Source: Pseudothauera rhizosphaerae (GTDB taxonomy: Bacteria > Pseudomonadota > Gammaproteobacteria > Burkholderiales > Rhodocyclaceae). Taken from it: a stretch of DNA of 64,000 nucleotides. Positions 21,364 to 29,487 of this stretch are shown piece after piece. The stretch is from the NCBI RefSeq assembly GCF_004801305.1, contig NZ_SSOD01000010.1, positions 94,327 to 158,326 on the forward strand, in the 5' to 3' direction. The first letter of the stretch is position 1; the number at the start of each line of letters is the position of its first letter. A program made the translations under genes and the position numbers. The notes beneath the pieces are model-generated. The model had not been told where the DNA came from. It searched no databases and saw only the letters and a list, made by a program, of their open reading frames with translations.

Positions 21364-21522
21364 ATGGAACGCTGGATCAATCCCATCCTCATGTCCTGCG
21401 GCTCGGCCTCCGGCCTGCTGTTCGGCACCGGCGAGACCGCCGCAGGCATCATCCTCGCCGCCGCGGGCATCGCCTTCGCCTGGGCCCTGCGTACCCAGCA
21501 ACAGTGCGCGCCGGACACCTGA
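21364..21522 (+). CDS. Small hydrophobic protein, unknown
   Basis: A 52-aa open frame starting MERWINPILMSCGSASGLLF, with a long hydrophobic stretch (about residues 15-42, rich in Ala/Gly/Ile) and a polar tail RTQQQCAPDT. The ribosome site is weak (CGGAA). It stands alone between the divergent Prs operon and tRNA-Ser. I do not recognise it; it may be a small membrane protein or a chance frame. Confidence 0.4.
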   Translation: MERWINPILMSCGSASGLLFGTGETAAGIILAAAGIAFAWALRTQQQCAPDT

Positions 21523-21645
21523 ACGGCACGCACATCACGCCGTCCGGTCATTCTTGATAGCCGCTGCAGCGCGGATTGTCCCGCCCGAAACATCCGCCGC
21601 CGACAACACGGTCCGCCGCGCCTGCCCCGCAGCGGCCCTCAGGGC

Positions 21646-21674
21646 TTCCACTGGACAGGCTTTGAAGCTAGAAT
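21646..21674 (+). promoter_or_regulatory. Promoter of tRNA-Ser
   Basis: TTCCAC, a 17-nt spacer and TAGAAT; the -10 box ends 13 nt before the tRNA 5' end. Confidence 0.55.
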
Positions 21675-21687
21675 GCGCGCCTTCCAC

Positions 21688-21778
21688 GGAGAGGTGGATG
21701 AGTGGTTTAAGTCGCACGCCTGGAAAGCGTGTTCAGGGTAATACCCTGACGCGGGTTCGAATCCCGCCCTCTCCGCCA
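21688..21778 (+). tRNA. tRNA-Ser (anticodon GGA)
   Basis: A 91-nt class II tRNA with encoded CCA. Acceptor GGAGAGG pairs with CCTCTCC, the anticodon arm CACGC-CTGGAAA-GCGTG gives GGA, a long variable arm is present, and the T arm contains GGTTCGAATCC. It decodes UCC/UCU. Confidence 0.97.
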
Positions 21779-21792
21779 GAACACCAGCATGA

Positions 21793-21814
21793 ACGCGCCG
21801 CCCGGCGCGTTTTT
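21793..21814 (+). terminator. Terminator after tRNA-Ser
   Basis: Stem ACGCGCCG / CGGCGCGT with a 2-nt loop (effectively a tetraloop or larger in RNA), followed by TTTTT, 15 nt past the tRNA. Confidence 0.75.
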
Positions 21815-21850
21815 CGTTTTCGGCCCACAACGCGTTTTCGGCCCACAACG
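21815..21850 (+). repeat. Perfect 18-bp tandem duplication
   Basis: The unit CGTTTTCGGCCCACAACG occurs twice head to tail directly after the tRNA-Ser terminator. The rest of the 310-nt gap 21779-22088 holds the terminator, a GC-rich hairpin near 21913-21932 and the palindrome at 22031; I see no gene in it. Confidence 0.9.
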
Positions 21851-22030
21851 GCCCGGGCGACATGGCCACGGCGGCCTCCGAAAGCTCTCGGCGAATCAGG
21901 ACTCGAGCACGTAAGTCCCCGGCGCGGGGCTTGAGCCAGCCCATCCATTCCTCCCTCCAACTTCCGGTGTAGAGCCGAGCACGCTCGCGCCACTGGCCGG
22001 GCGGTCGGTGCGGTGGGCGGCGGCCCGGTT

Positions 22031-22048
22031 TGTGACATGCCTGTCACA
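22031..22048. promoter_or_regulatory. Perfect palindrome TGTGACA-N4-TGTCACA, candidate operator
   Basis: 7-bp arms with a 4-nt centre lie 40 nt before the favoured start of the next gene. It looks like a binding site for a dimeric regulator; the half-site spacing (TGTGA-N8-TCACA) does not fit a standard CRP/FNR box. Confidence 0.5.
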
Positions 22049-22088
22049 TTGGCCTTCGACAATGGGAAAAACGGCGCGGGAGTCCGCT

Positions 22089-24017
22089 GTGGAAAAAGTC
22101 GATGCGCTCGCCACCCTGGGGCAGGACGAACTCCTGAAACCGGCACGGGTCAAGGCCGCGCTGGCGGCCAACGACCGTCTCAAGCTCTACCTGAGCGTGC
22201 TGCAGGCCGCCGGCGAGCGTGCCGACAAGGCCGACGCCCCGCCCCTGGATCTCTCCTGCGAGCTCGCCGCCGCGGGCGTGAACGCGCCCTGGCTCGCCAA
22301 CCTGCCGGCCGCCGCCTACCGGGAAGGCCGCACGCTGCACATCCCCGAACTCGCCCGCCTCGCCGGACTGCTGCGCGAGGACCTGCACACCATGGCGCGG
22401 CCGCTGGAAGGCGACGCGGACTTCGATACCCGCCTCGCCCACTGGACCGGATGGGTGGACGGACTGGCGCCGAACGAACTCTCCCCCGAGCAGTTGCACG
22501 CGCTGGTGAGCGGCAAGCGCGGCAAGAACGACAGCGTCCACCTGCTGATCATGGACCTGCACAAGGCGCTCAACCGCATGGCCGCCCGACTGTCCAGCGA
22601 GAACATCGACGGCGCCCACGTGTGGCAACTGGACGAGGCCGACCGGCCGCGGGTGGCCGCCTTCATGCGCGGCGTCAATGCCACGCGCGCCCTCAAGCTC
22701 GACCACCCCGGCCTGGATACCGCCGCCACCCGCGACGGCGTGCGCCTGCTGCTGCAGAACGACATCGGCACCAACGACGCCCACGTGCTGGTGATCCAGG
22801 TGGAGGACCTGCACGTCAGCCTCACCTATTCCGACCTGCACCGGCGCCGTTTCGACTTCTTCCGCACCCTGCTCGAAGCGGTCGGCGCGGAGTGGACCGA
22901 ACCCCGGGCACGCGTCACTGCCGGCCTCAACGCGGGCGATGCCTACTACGTGGGCGTGGCCACCTTCGCCTGCGCCGACGAGGAACTGCTGGGGGCAGTA
23001 CTCGAAGGCATAGGCGAGCGCATCGTGTTCCTGATCGACTGGAACCGGGCGCGCAAGCGGCTGGAACTCTTCGTGGGCAGGCCCGCCGCGCTGGAGGTGC
23101 TGACCGAGGCCGCCCGGCGCCGGATCGGCCACATGAGCTGGCTCACGGCCGGCGGCGAGAAGCTGGTCTTCGGCGCCATGGAGGCGCTGGGCCCGGACTA
23201 CTTCCATCTGGGCGACCGCCTGGACGACGTCATGGGCGCCGAGCGGGCGGTGGAATTCCTGCTCGACGCCTTCGCGCTCGCCACCAAGGCCATGCAGCAG
23301 CATCAGCCGGCCGCGCTGATCGCCGACGACACGCGCCTGCTGCTGGCGCGTTACATGAGCCGCCACGACGAGTTCGACCTGCTGGCCGAACACGCCGCCT
23401 ACTGCCACGCCCTGGCCGAAGGGCTGCGGGATGCGCTCGCCCACGGCCACGAGCGCGACCGGGAAGCCGCCCGCAGCTTCGCCGAGCGCGCCAAGGACTG
23501 GGAGCGCCGCGCCGACCAGTTGGTGATGGACGCCCGCGCCCGCGCCGAGGCCCGCCCGCGCTGGACCGGCTTCGCCAGGCTGGTGGAGGGTGCCGACGAC
23601 GTGGCCGACGCGCTGGAGGAGGCCGCCTTCCTGCTGTGCCTGATCGCCGCCGGCCACCATCACGGCTGGCGCGGAGAAGTGCACCAGTCCATGCGCCTGC
23701 TGGCCGACGCCGTGCTCGGCGCGGTGCAGGACCACGTCAAGGCGCTGGCCATCGCCCGCAGCTTCGGCGAGGGCAGTTGCGCCGAGGACCACGAGGAGTT
23801 CGTCGCCGCCCTGTGGCGCGTGCTCAACGCGGAACGCCAGAGCGACATCCTGCTGCGGGAGGTGCGCCGCGCGCTGGCCGAACACGTGAGCGACGCCGCC
23901 ACGCTGCAGTTGAGCACCGACTTCGCCCAGGCGCTGGAAGCGGCCACCGACGCCCTGCTCGCCACCGGCTACGGCCTGCGGCGGCTGGCCTTCAGCCGCG
24001 CGGGGGCGGGCGAATGA
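22089..24017 (+). CDS. Unknown protein with C-terminal PhoU/DUF47-like region, partner of a PPDK-like protein
   Basis: I favour the GTG giving VEKVDALATLGQDELLK (642 aa) because GGGAG lies 6 nt upstream; in-frame alternatives are ATG 22062 and GTG 22008, both without a clear ribosome site. There is no signal peptide or membrane helix. The N-terminal two thirds are not recognised (segments such as NDAHVLVIQVEDLHVSLTYSDLH and GLNAGDAYYVGVATFAC). From about residue 400 the protein is all-helical and resembles DUF47/PhoU-type phosphate regulators (TGFARLVEGADDVADALEEAAFLL). Its stop overlaps the next start as ATGA, so the two proteins are translationally coupled. The role is not known; a phospho-acceptor or regulator of its partner is inference. 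Confidence 0.7.
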   Translation: MEKVDALATLGQDELLKPARVKAALAANDRLKLYLSVLQAAGERADKADAPPLDLSCELAAAGVNAPWLANLPAAAYREGRTLHIPELARLAGLLREDLHTMARPLEGDADFDTRLAHWTGWVDGLAPNELSPEQLHALVSGKRGKNDSVHLLIMDLHKALNRMAARLSSENIDGAHVWQLDEADRPRVAAFMRGVNATRALKLDHPGLDTAATRDGVRLLLQNDIGTNDAHVLVIQVEDLHVSLTYSDLHRRRFDFFRTLLEAVGAEWTEPRARVTAGLNAGDAYYVGVATFACADEELLGAVLEGIGERIVFLIDWNRARKRLELFVGRPAALEVLTEAARRRIGHMSWLTAGGEKLVFGAMEALGPDYFHLGDRLDDVMGAERAVEFLLDAFALATKAMQQHQPAALIADDTRLLLARYMSRHDEFDLLAEHAAYCHALAEGLRDALAHGHERDREAARSFAERAKDWERRADQLVMDARARAEARPRWTGFARLVEGADDVADALEEAAFLLCLIAAGHHHGWRGEVHQSMRLLADAVLGAVQDHVKALAIARSFGEGSCAEDHEEFVAALWRVLNAERQSDILLREVRRALAEHVSDAATLQLSTDFAQALEAATDALLATGYGLRRLAFSRAGAGE

Positions 24018-25636
24018 AGAAAGTCCCGGCCCCATCGCCTTCCGGCGCAGCCGAGACGCGCCGGACCGTACGCCTGATCCACGCGGACCATCCCCTCACC
24101 GCCACTGCAGGCCCGCAGGAACTCGGCTTCAAGGCCTGGAACCTGGCGCGCATGGCTGCCCTGGGCCTGCCGGTGCCGCCCGCCTTCGTGCTCGGCACGG
24201 GCTGGTGCGCACAATCCGCCGCAGTGGAGCGGGAGTGCTGGCTCCCCGCGCTGGTGGAACTGGAGCGGCTGACCCGGCTGCGCCTGGGCGACGTGCGCCA
24301 TCCCCTGCTGCTGTCGGTGCGCTCCGGCGCGCCGGTATCCATGCCCGGCATGATGGACACGCTGCTCAACATCGGCCTCACCGCCGCCACCCTGCCCGGC
24401 TTCATCCGCATCGGCGGCCAGCCGCGCCTCGCCTGGGACGCCTACCGCCGCCTCATCAGCGGCTTCGGCGAAGTGGTCGCCGGCGTGGACGCGGGCCACT
24501 TCGAGGCGGATCTGGACAACCTGCGCGGCGATGCCGACGAACGCAGCCTGGACTTCGCCGACCTGCGCACGCTGGCCGCGCGCCACCTGGAAACCTACCG
24601 CCGCGAGGCCGGCGAGGCCTTCCCCCAGGACGCCCACGCCCAGCTCGAAATGGCCATCGCCGCCGTGTTCGCCTCCTGGAACGCCCCCAGGGCGCGCACC
24701 TACCGGGAACTGCACGGCCTGCCCCACGACCTGGGCACCGCCGTCACCGTGCAGGCCATGGTGTTCGGCAATGCGGGCGGCCTGTCGGGGGCGGGCGTGG
24801 GATTCACACGCGATCCGAGCAGCGGCGAAGCGAAGCCCTGGGTCGATTTCCTTTTCAACGCCCAGGGCGAGGACGTGGTCAGCGGCCGCCGCAGCGCGCT
24901 TGGACACGAGGAACTGGCCGCCGTCGCGCCCCACGTGTGGGAGGCCCTGCTGCAGGCCGCCGACCGGCTGGAACGCGCCTTCGGCGACATGCAGGACTTC
25001 GAGTTCACCGTGCAGGACGGCCGCCTGTACCTGCTGCAGACGCGGGAAGGCAAGCGCACGCCGCTCGCCGCCGCACGCATCGCCCTCGACCTGTACGAGG
25101 AAGGCCGCATAGATGCCCGCACCGCCCGCGAACGCACCGCCGGGCTGGACGCCCAGTCCCTGACCCAGCGCCGAATCACCGCCGCCGACGGGGCCGTGCT
25201 CGTGCCCCTTGCCCACGCGCCCAGCGCGGCGAGCGGCGTGGCCTGCGGCGAGATCGCCCTCGACGAGGCCCGCGCCCGCGAGCGCACCCGCGCCGGCGCG
25301 GCCGTCGTGCTGGTGCGCAACGACGCGGAGACGCGGGACATCGCCGCCCTCGACCTCGCCGAAGGCTTGCTGACGCGGCGCGGGGCGCGCACCTCCCACG
25401 CCGCGGTCGTCGCCCGCCAGCTCGGCAAGGTCTGCCTGGTCGGCTGCGACGGCCTGCAGATCGACGAGGCCGCGCGCACCATCCGGCTGGGCGACACCAC
25501 GCTGCGCGAGGGCGACCTGCTGACCCTGGACGGCAACACCGGCACCCTCTACGCCGGCCGCGCCCAGGTCGTGGAGACGGTGCCCGAGGCGCTCATGGAA
25601 CGGCTCCGGGCCCTGCGCACGGCCGAACGGGCCTGA
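24014..25636 (+). CDS. Pyruvate-phosphate-dikinase-like protein lacking the PEP/pyruvate barrel
   Basis: A 540-aa protein against about 870-900 for true PPDK. It keeps the ATP-grasp nucleotide domain (residues about 20-350: LLLSVRSGAPVSMPGMMDTLLNIGL, GLSGAGVGFTRDPSSGE, QDFEFTVQDGRLYLLQTREGKRT). It also keeps the swivelling phospho-histidine domain with His462 in LTRRGARTSHAAVVARQLGK. The C-terminal TIM barrel that binds PEP or pyruvate is entirely absent; the chain ends soon after the His domain (LLTLDGNTGTLYAGRAQV). It should therefore phosphorylate itself from ATP, but must pass the phosphate to something else. The 4-nt overlap with the preceding gene marks that protein as the likely partner. 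Phenylphosphate synthase uses related parts but splits the domains differently. Confidence 0.85.
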   Translation: MKKVPAPSPSGAAETRRTVRLIHADHPLTATAGPQELGFKAWNLARMAALGLPVPPAFVLGTGWCAQSAAVERECWLPALVELERLTRLRLGDVRHPLLLSVRSGAPVSMPGMMDTLLNIGLTAATLPGFIRIGGQPRLAWDAYRRLISGFGEVVAGVDAGHFEADLDNLRGDADERSLDFADLRTLAARHLETYRREAGEAFPQDAHAQLEMAIAAVFASWNAPRARTYRELHGLPHDLGTAVTVQAMVFGNAGGLSGAGVGFTRDPSSGEAKPWVDFLFNAQGEDVVSGRRSALGHEELAAVAPHVWEALLQAADRLERAFGDMQDFEFTVQDGRLYLLQTREGKRTPLAAARIALDLYEEGRIDARTARERTAGLDAQSLTQRRITAADGAVLVPLAHAPSAASGVACGEIALDEARARERTRAGAAVVLVRNDAETRDIAALDLAEGLLTRRGARTSHAAVVARQLGKVCLVGCDGLQIDEAARTIRLGDTTLREGDLLTLDGNTGTLYAGRAQVVETVPEALMERLRALRTAERA

Positions 25637-25707
25637 ACGCCCATCCGCGTTTTCCCGATAAGGTACGAAGAAAAGCATCGTTCGCATTCCCTGCCCCGCT
25701 TCATAGA

Positions 25708-25731
25708 CTTCCCGGTTTTTCTACCGGGAAG
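25708..25731 (+). other. Hairpin covering the ribosome site of the next gene
   Basis: CTTCCCGGT and ACCGGGAAG pair over 9 bp around a 6-nt loop. The right arm contains the GGGAAG that continues into GGGAAGGGCC just before the ATG at 25740, so folding could hide the ribosome site. Confidence 0.5.
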
Positions 25732-25739
25732 GGCCGGAC

Positions 25740-26915
25740 ATGGATTTCAGCCTGAGCAGCGAACAGCAGGTCCTGGTGGAGCTGGCCGACCGTCTGGGGC
25801 GCGAGGTCTTCGCGCCCAAGGCGGCGCGCTGGGACCGGAACCACGAATACCCCCACGAGAACGTGGAGGTGCTGCGCCAGGCCGGCCTGCTGGGCATGAC
25901 CATCCCGCGCCGCTTCGGCGGCCAGGAACGCCCGCTGATCGACGTGGCGCTGGTCATCGAACAGATCGCCCGCTACTGCGGTGTCACCGCCCGCATCGTG
26001 GTGGAGACCAACGTGGGCGCGCTGGGCTGCATCATGGCCTACGGCAGCGAGGCCCAGCAGCGCGAGACCGCCCGCCGCATCCTCGAAGAGGGCGACAAGC
26101 CGGTCATCGCCATGACCGAGCCCGAGGCGGGCACGGACCTGACCGCCCTGCGCACCACCGCGGTGGAGCAGGACGACCACTACGTCATCCACGGCACCAA
26201 GCACTGGATCACCGGCGGCGGCATCGCCCGCACCAACTTCGTCTTCGCCCGCATCGTGGACCGCGGCGGCCGCGACCAGGGCATAGGCGGCATCCTGGTG
26301 GACAAGGGCACGCCGGGCTTCCGCTTCGGCCGCGTGGAGGACGCCATGGGGCTGCGCGGCATCCCGGAGACCGAGCTGATCTTCGAGAACTGCCGGGTAC
26401 CCAAGGAAAACCTGGTGCCGGCCGACCCGCGCGACCGCTTCAAGAAGCTGATGAACGGCTACAACGCCCAGCGCATCGGCGCCTCCTGCGTGGCCCTGGG
26501 CATCGCCCGCGGCGCCCACGAGCTGGCGGTGGACTACATGCAGCAGCGCACTTCCGGCGGCCGCAAGCTGGCCGACTACCAGGGCCTGCGCTGGATGGCG
26601 GCCCACGGCGAGGCCAGGCTGCAGGCCGCCCGCCTGCTGATCCACCGCGCCGCCTGCAACGCCCGCCACCTGCCCAACAACGTGATGCTGCCGGACATGG
26701 AGGAAGCCTCCATCGCCAAGGTGTTCACCGCCCACAACGCCTTCGACGTGGTCAGCGAATCCCTGCAGATGTTCGGCGCCGCCGGCTACTCGCGGGACCT
26801 GCCGCTGGAACGCATGCTGCGCGACGTGCGCATGTTCCAGATCGGCGGCGGCACCTCCCAGGCCCAGCTCAACATGATCGCCCGCTGCATCTTCCCCGAC
26901 GCGGGGCGCCCGTGA
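25740..26915 (+). CDS. Acyl-CoA dehydrogenase-fold protein, possible 3-sulfinopropanoyl-CoA desulfinase
   Basis: A 391-aa flavoprotein of the acyl-CoA dehydrogenase superfamily, with TEPEAGTDLTAL and HWITGGG flavin/substrate motifs and the C-terminal GAAGYSRDLPLERMLRDVR. Both positions used for the catalytic Glu in true dehydrogenases are changed: Gln244 (in YNAQRIGAS) and Gly370 (in FQIGGGTSQ). Arg85 is present (GVTAR). From memory, loss of Glu, the Gln and an Arg near position 84 mark the desulfinase of Advenella mimigardefordensis, which converts 3-sulfinopropanoyl-CoA to propanoyl-CoA and sulfite, and whose gene neighbours a family III CoA-transferase as here. A non-redox or reductase role is also possible. 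The stop overlaps the next start. Confidence 0.7.
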   Translation: MDFSLSSEQQVLVELADRLGREVFAPKAARWDRNHEYPHENVEVLRQAGLLGMTIPRRFGGQERPLIDVALVIEQIARYCGVTARIVVETNVGALGCIMAYGSEAQQRETARRILEEGDKPVIAMTEPEAGTDLTALRTTAVEQDDHYVIHGTKHWITGGGIARTNFVFARIVDRGGRDQGIGGILVDKGTPGFRFGRVEDAMGLRGIPETELIFENCRVPKENLVPADPRDRFKKLMNGYNAQRIGASCVALGIARGAHELAVDYMQQRTSGGRKLADYQGLRWMAAHGEARLQAARLLIHRAACNARHLPNNVMLPDMEEASIAKVFTAHNAFDVVSESLQMFGAAGYSRDLPLERMLRDVRMFQIGGGTSQAQLNMIARCIFPDAGRP

Positions 26916-28144
26916 GCGGCGGGCCGCTGGCGGGCGTCCGCGTCCTCGACCTGTCGCGCATCCTGGCTGGCCCGAACTGCGCCCAGTTGCTGGGCGACCT
27001 GGGCGCGGAAGTGATCAAGGTGGAAAAGCCCGGCGAGGGCGACGACACCCGGCGCTGGGGGCCGCCCTTCGTGCGCGACCGGCACGGCAAGCCCACCGGC
27101 GAGAGCGCCTACTATCTGTGCGCCAACCGCAACAAGCGCTCCATCGCCGTGGACCTCTCCCGCCCCGAAGGCCAGTCCCTGGTCCGCCGGCTGGCCGCGC
27201 GCAGCGACGTGCTGATCGAGAACTACAAGGTCGGCACGCTGGGACGCTACGGCCTGGACTACGCCAGCCTGCACGAGACCCTGCCCGGGCTGATCTACTG
27301 CTCCATCACCGGCTTCGGCCAGACCGGCCCCTACGCCACGCGCAGCGGCTACGATTTCCTGATCCAGGGCATGGGCGGCATCATGAGCCTGACCGGGGAA
27401 CCGGACGGCCCGCCCATGAAGACCGGCGTGGGCATCGCCGACGTCATGACCGGCATGTACGCCGCGGTCGCCATCCTCGCCGCCCTGCGCCACAAGGAGC
27501 ATACGGGCGAAGGCCAGCACATCGACCTGGCCCTGTTCGACACCCAGCTCGCCTGGCTGGTGAACGCCGGCACCAATTACCTGCTCTCGGGCCGCGACCA
27601 GCCCCGACTGGGCAACGCCCACCCCAACATCGTGCCCTACGAGGTCTTTCCCGCCCGCGGCGGGCATTTCATCCTGGCGGTGGGCAACGACGGCCAGTTC
27701 CGCCGCCTGTGCGGCCTGCTGGAACGGCCCGGACTGGCCGACGATCCGCGCTACGCCACCAACCCGGCGCGCCTGGAGCACCGGGACACGCTGATCCCGC
27801 TGCTGAAGGACCTCACCCGCCGCCGGGAACGCAGCCACTGGCTCGGCCAGTGCGAAGCCCTGGGCATTCCCGCCGGCCCGGTGAACACCGTGTCCGAAGC
27901 CTTCGCCGACCCGCAGGCCCGTTTCCGCGGCGCCCGCGTGGACCTCGCCGACGAGGAGGTGGAAGGCGGCAGCGTGCCCCTGGTCGCCAACCCCATCCGG
28001 CTCAACGCCACGCCGGTCACCTACCGCCGCGCCCCGCCCCGCCTGGGCGCCCACAGCCGGGAAATCCTCGCCGAAGTGCTGGAACTGCCGCCGCAGGAGA
28101 TCGACGCGCTGATCGCCGCCGGGGTCGTCGCCGAGGGGGCATGA
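26912..28144 (+). CDS. Family III CoA-transferase
   Basis: A 410-aa CaiB/BaiF-type transferase that moves CoA between carboxylic acids. The N-terminal LAGVRVLDLSRILAGPNCAQLLGDLGAEVIKVEKPGEGDDTR is typical, and the catalytic Asp sits in GYDFLIQGMGG. It starts at a GTG overlapping the preceding stop (GTGA), so it is co-translated with the acyl-CoA dehydrogenase-like protein. In that context it would load the dehydrogenase/desulfinase substrate, for example 3-sulfinopropionate, with CoA from succinyl-CoA; the substrate cannot be read from the sequence. Confidence 0.87.
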   Translation: MSGGPLAGVRVLDLSRILAGPNCAQLLGDLGAEVIKVEKPGEGDDTRRWGPPFVRDRHGKPTGESAYYLCANRNKRSIAVDLSRPEGQSLVRRLAARSDVLIENYKVGTLGRYGLDYASLHETLPGLIYCSITGFGQTGPYATRSGYDFLIQGMGGIMSLTGEPDGPPMKTGVGIADVMTGMYAAVAILAALRHKEHTGEGQHIDLALFDTQLAWLVNAGTNYLLSGRDQPRLGNAHPNIVPYEVFPARGGHFILAVGNDGQFRRLCGLLERPGLADDPRYATNPARLEHRDTLIPLLKDLTRRRERSHWLGQCEALGIPAGPVNTVSEAFADPQARFRGARVDLADEEVEGGSVPLVANPIRLNATPVTYRRAPPRLGAHSREILAEVLELPPQEIDALIAAGVVAEGA

Positions 28145-28201
28145 AGCCTGCCCGCGCAGCAAGGGCTGAAATGAAACACACCATGCCTGCACCGTGCGCA
28201 A

Positions 28202-28308
28202 GCCCCTCTCCCCTCGCGGGAGAGGGGTTGGGGAGAGGGGGCTGGGACGGGCGCCGTGCCTGCATCGAGCGCCCCCTCTCCCCGGCCCTCTCCCGCGAGG
28301 GGAGAGGG
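28202..28308. repeat. REP/BIME-like palindromic repeat pair, copy 1
   Basis: Two copies of a ~41-bp element, each with the hairpin CCCCTCTCCC-CTCGC-GGGAGAGGGG and a tail TTGGGGAGAGGGGGCT, are arranged in opposite orientation about 25 bp apart. The same inverted pair recurs at 62836-62961. It fills most of the 318-nt gap 28145-28462; the rest of that gap holds no gene. Confidence 0.85.
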
Positions 28309-28462
28309 AGCACAGCCACCCCGTTTCATGCGTCGTGGGTCGCGCCGGGCGCGGTGGAGCAACTGATATGCAAATCCGAATTTCTCGGTTCCCGTCCTCC
28401 CGCCCCCTCCCTAGACTGCCGCGGGCATCGCCGACCCCGCCATCCCGAAAGGAACACCGATC

Positions 28463-29473
28463 ATGAAGCGTTTCCTGCGTCACACCGCCGCCCTGGCCGC
28501 CGGCCTGGTCCTGGCCGCGGGCAGCCTGTCCGCCCAGGCCGAAGGGCGCATCCGCATCGCCCAGCAGTTCGGCATCACCTATCTGGTCCTGGACGTGCTG
28601 CGCGACCAGCAACTGGTGGAAAAGCACGGCCGCAAGGCGGGGCTGGACATCCAGGTGGAATGGGCCAAGCTCTCCGGCGCCACGGCCATGAACGAGGCCC
28701 TGCTCTCCGGCAATCTGGACATCGTGTCCGCCGGCGTGCCGCCGGCCCTGGTCCTGTGGGACCGCACCCGCGGCAAGCAGAACGTCAAGGCCGTGGCGGC
28801 GCTGGGTTCGCTGCCCAACTACCTGCTCACCAACAACCCGAACGTCAGGACCCTGACGGACTTCGGCGACAAGGACCGCATCGCCGTGCCGGCCGCCGGC
28901 GTCGGCTTCCAGTCGCGCACGCTGCAGATCGAGACGGCCCGCCTGTTCGGCAAGGAAAACTTCAACCGCTACGACCGCATCTCCGTCAGCCTGCCCCACC
29001 CGGAAGCCACCGCGGCGCTGATTTCCGGCGGCCTGGACGTGAACGCGCACTTCTCCAGCGCGCCCTTCTACTACCAGGCCCTGGAAGCCAACCCGAACAT
29101 CCGCAAGGTGCTCAGTTCCTACGACATCCTCGGCGGCCCGGCCACTTTCTGCGTGCTCTACACCACGGAGAAATTCCGCGGCGAGAATCCCAAGACCTAC
29201 AAGGCGTTCTACGACGCCCTCGTGGAAGCCTCGGAATGGCTGCGCCACAACAAGGCGGAAGCCGCCCGCCTCTTCATCCGCCAGCAGAAGTCCAGGCTGT
29301 CCGAGGAATTCGTCCGCAAGATCCTGGACGACCCGGAGAACGACTTCACCATCGTGCCGCAGCAGACCTTCGTCTATGCCACCGAACTGCACAACATCGG
29401 CGTGCTGAAGAACAAGGCCGGCTCGTGGAAGGACTACTTCTTCGAGGAAGCCCACAGCCTGCCGGGCAGTTGA
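28463..29473 (+). CDS. ABC transporter substrate-binding protein (sulfonate/nitrate/taurine type)
   Basis: A 336-aa periplasmic protein with a Sec signal (MKRFLRHTAALAAGLVLAAG to SAQA) and an SsuA/TauA/THI5-like fold: RIRIAQQFGITYLVLDVLRD, GATAMNEALLSGNLDIVSAGVPPALVL, then the second lobe from about residue 110. This family binds sulfonates, nitrate or pyrimidine precursors. No permease or ATPase gene adjoins it, so it must share a transporter encoded elsewhere. Its place after the CoA-transferase supports uptake of an organosulfur acid, but this is inference. Confidence 0.85.
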   Translation: MKRFLRHTAALAAGLVLAAGSLSAQAEGRIRIAQQFGITYLVLDVLRDQQLVEKHGRKAGLDIQVEWAKLSGATAMNEALLSGNLDIVSAGVPPALVLWDRTRGKQNVKAVAALGSLPNYLLTNNPNVRTLTDFGDKDRIAVPAAGVGFQSRTLQIETARLFGKENFNRYDRISVSLPHPEATAALISGGLDVNAHFSSAPFYYQALEANPNIRKVLSSYDILGGPATFCVLYTTEKFRGENPKTYKAFYDALVEASEWLRHNKAEAARLFIRQQKSRLSEEFVRKILDDPENDFTIVPQQTFVYATELHNIGVLKNKAGSWKDYFFEEAHSLPGS

Positions 29474-29487
29474 GCGCCGGACGCGCC

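Noticed and set aside
22031..22048. CRP/FNR box
   Set aside because: Half-sites TGTGA and TCACA are 8 nt apart instead of 6, and FNR half-sites (TTGAT) are absent.
21640..22088. Integrated element at tRNA-Ser
   Set aside because: No integrase, no repeated tRNA 3' end and no foreign-looking genes nearby.
24014..25636. True pyruvate phosphate dikinase or phenylphosphate synthase
   Set aside because: The PEP/pyruvate barrel is missing, and in phenylphosphate synthase the ATP and phospho-His parts are on separate subunits.
26912..28144. A second itaconate or mesaconate CoA-transferase
   Set aside because: No hydratase or lyase gene accompanies it; the partner is an acyl-CoA dehydrogenase-fold protein without catalytic Glu.
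28202..28308. CRISPR array or simple terminator
   Set aside because: Only an inverted pair of palindromes without regular spacers, and no T run; recurrence at 62.8 kb shows a dispersed repeat.
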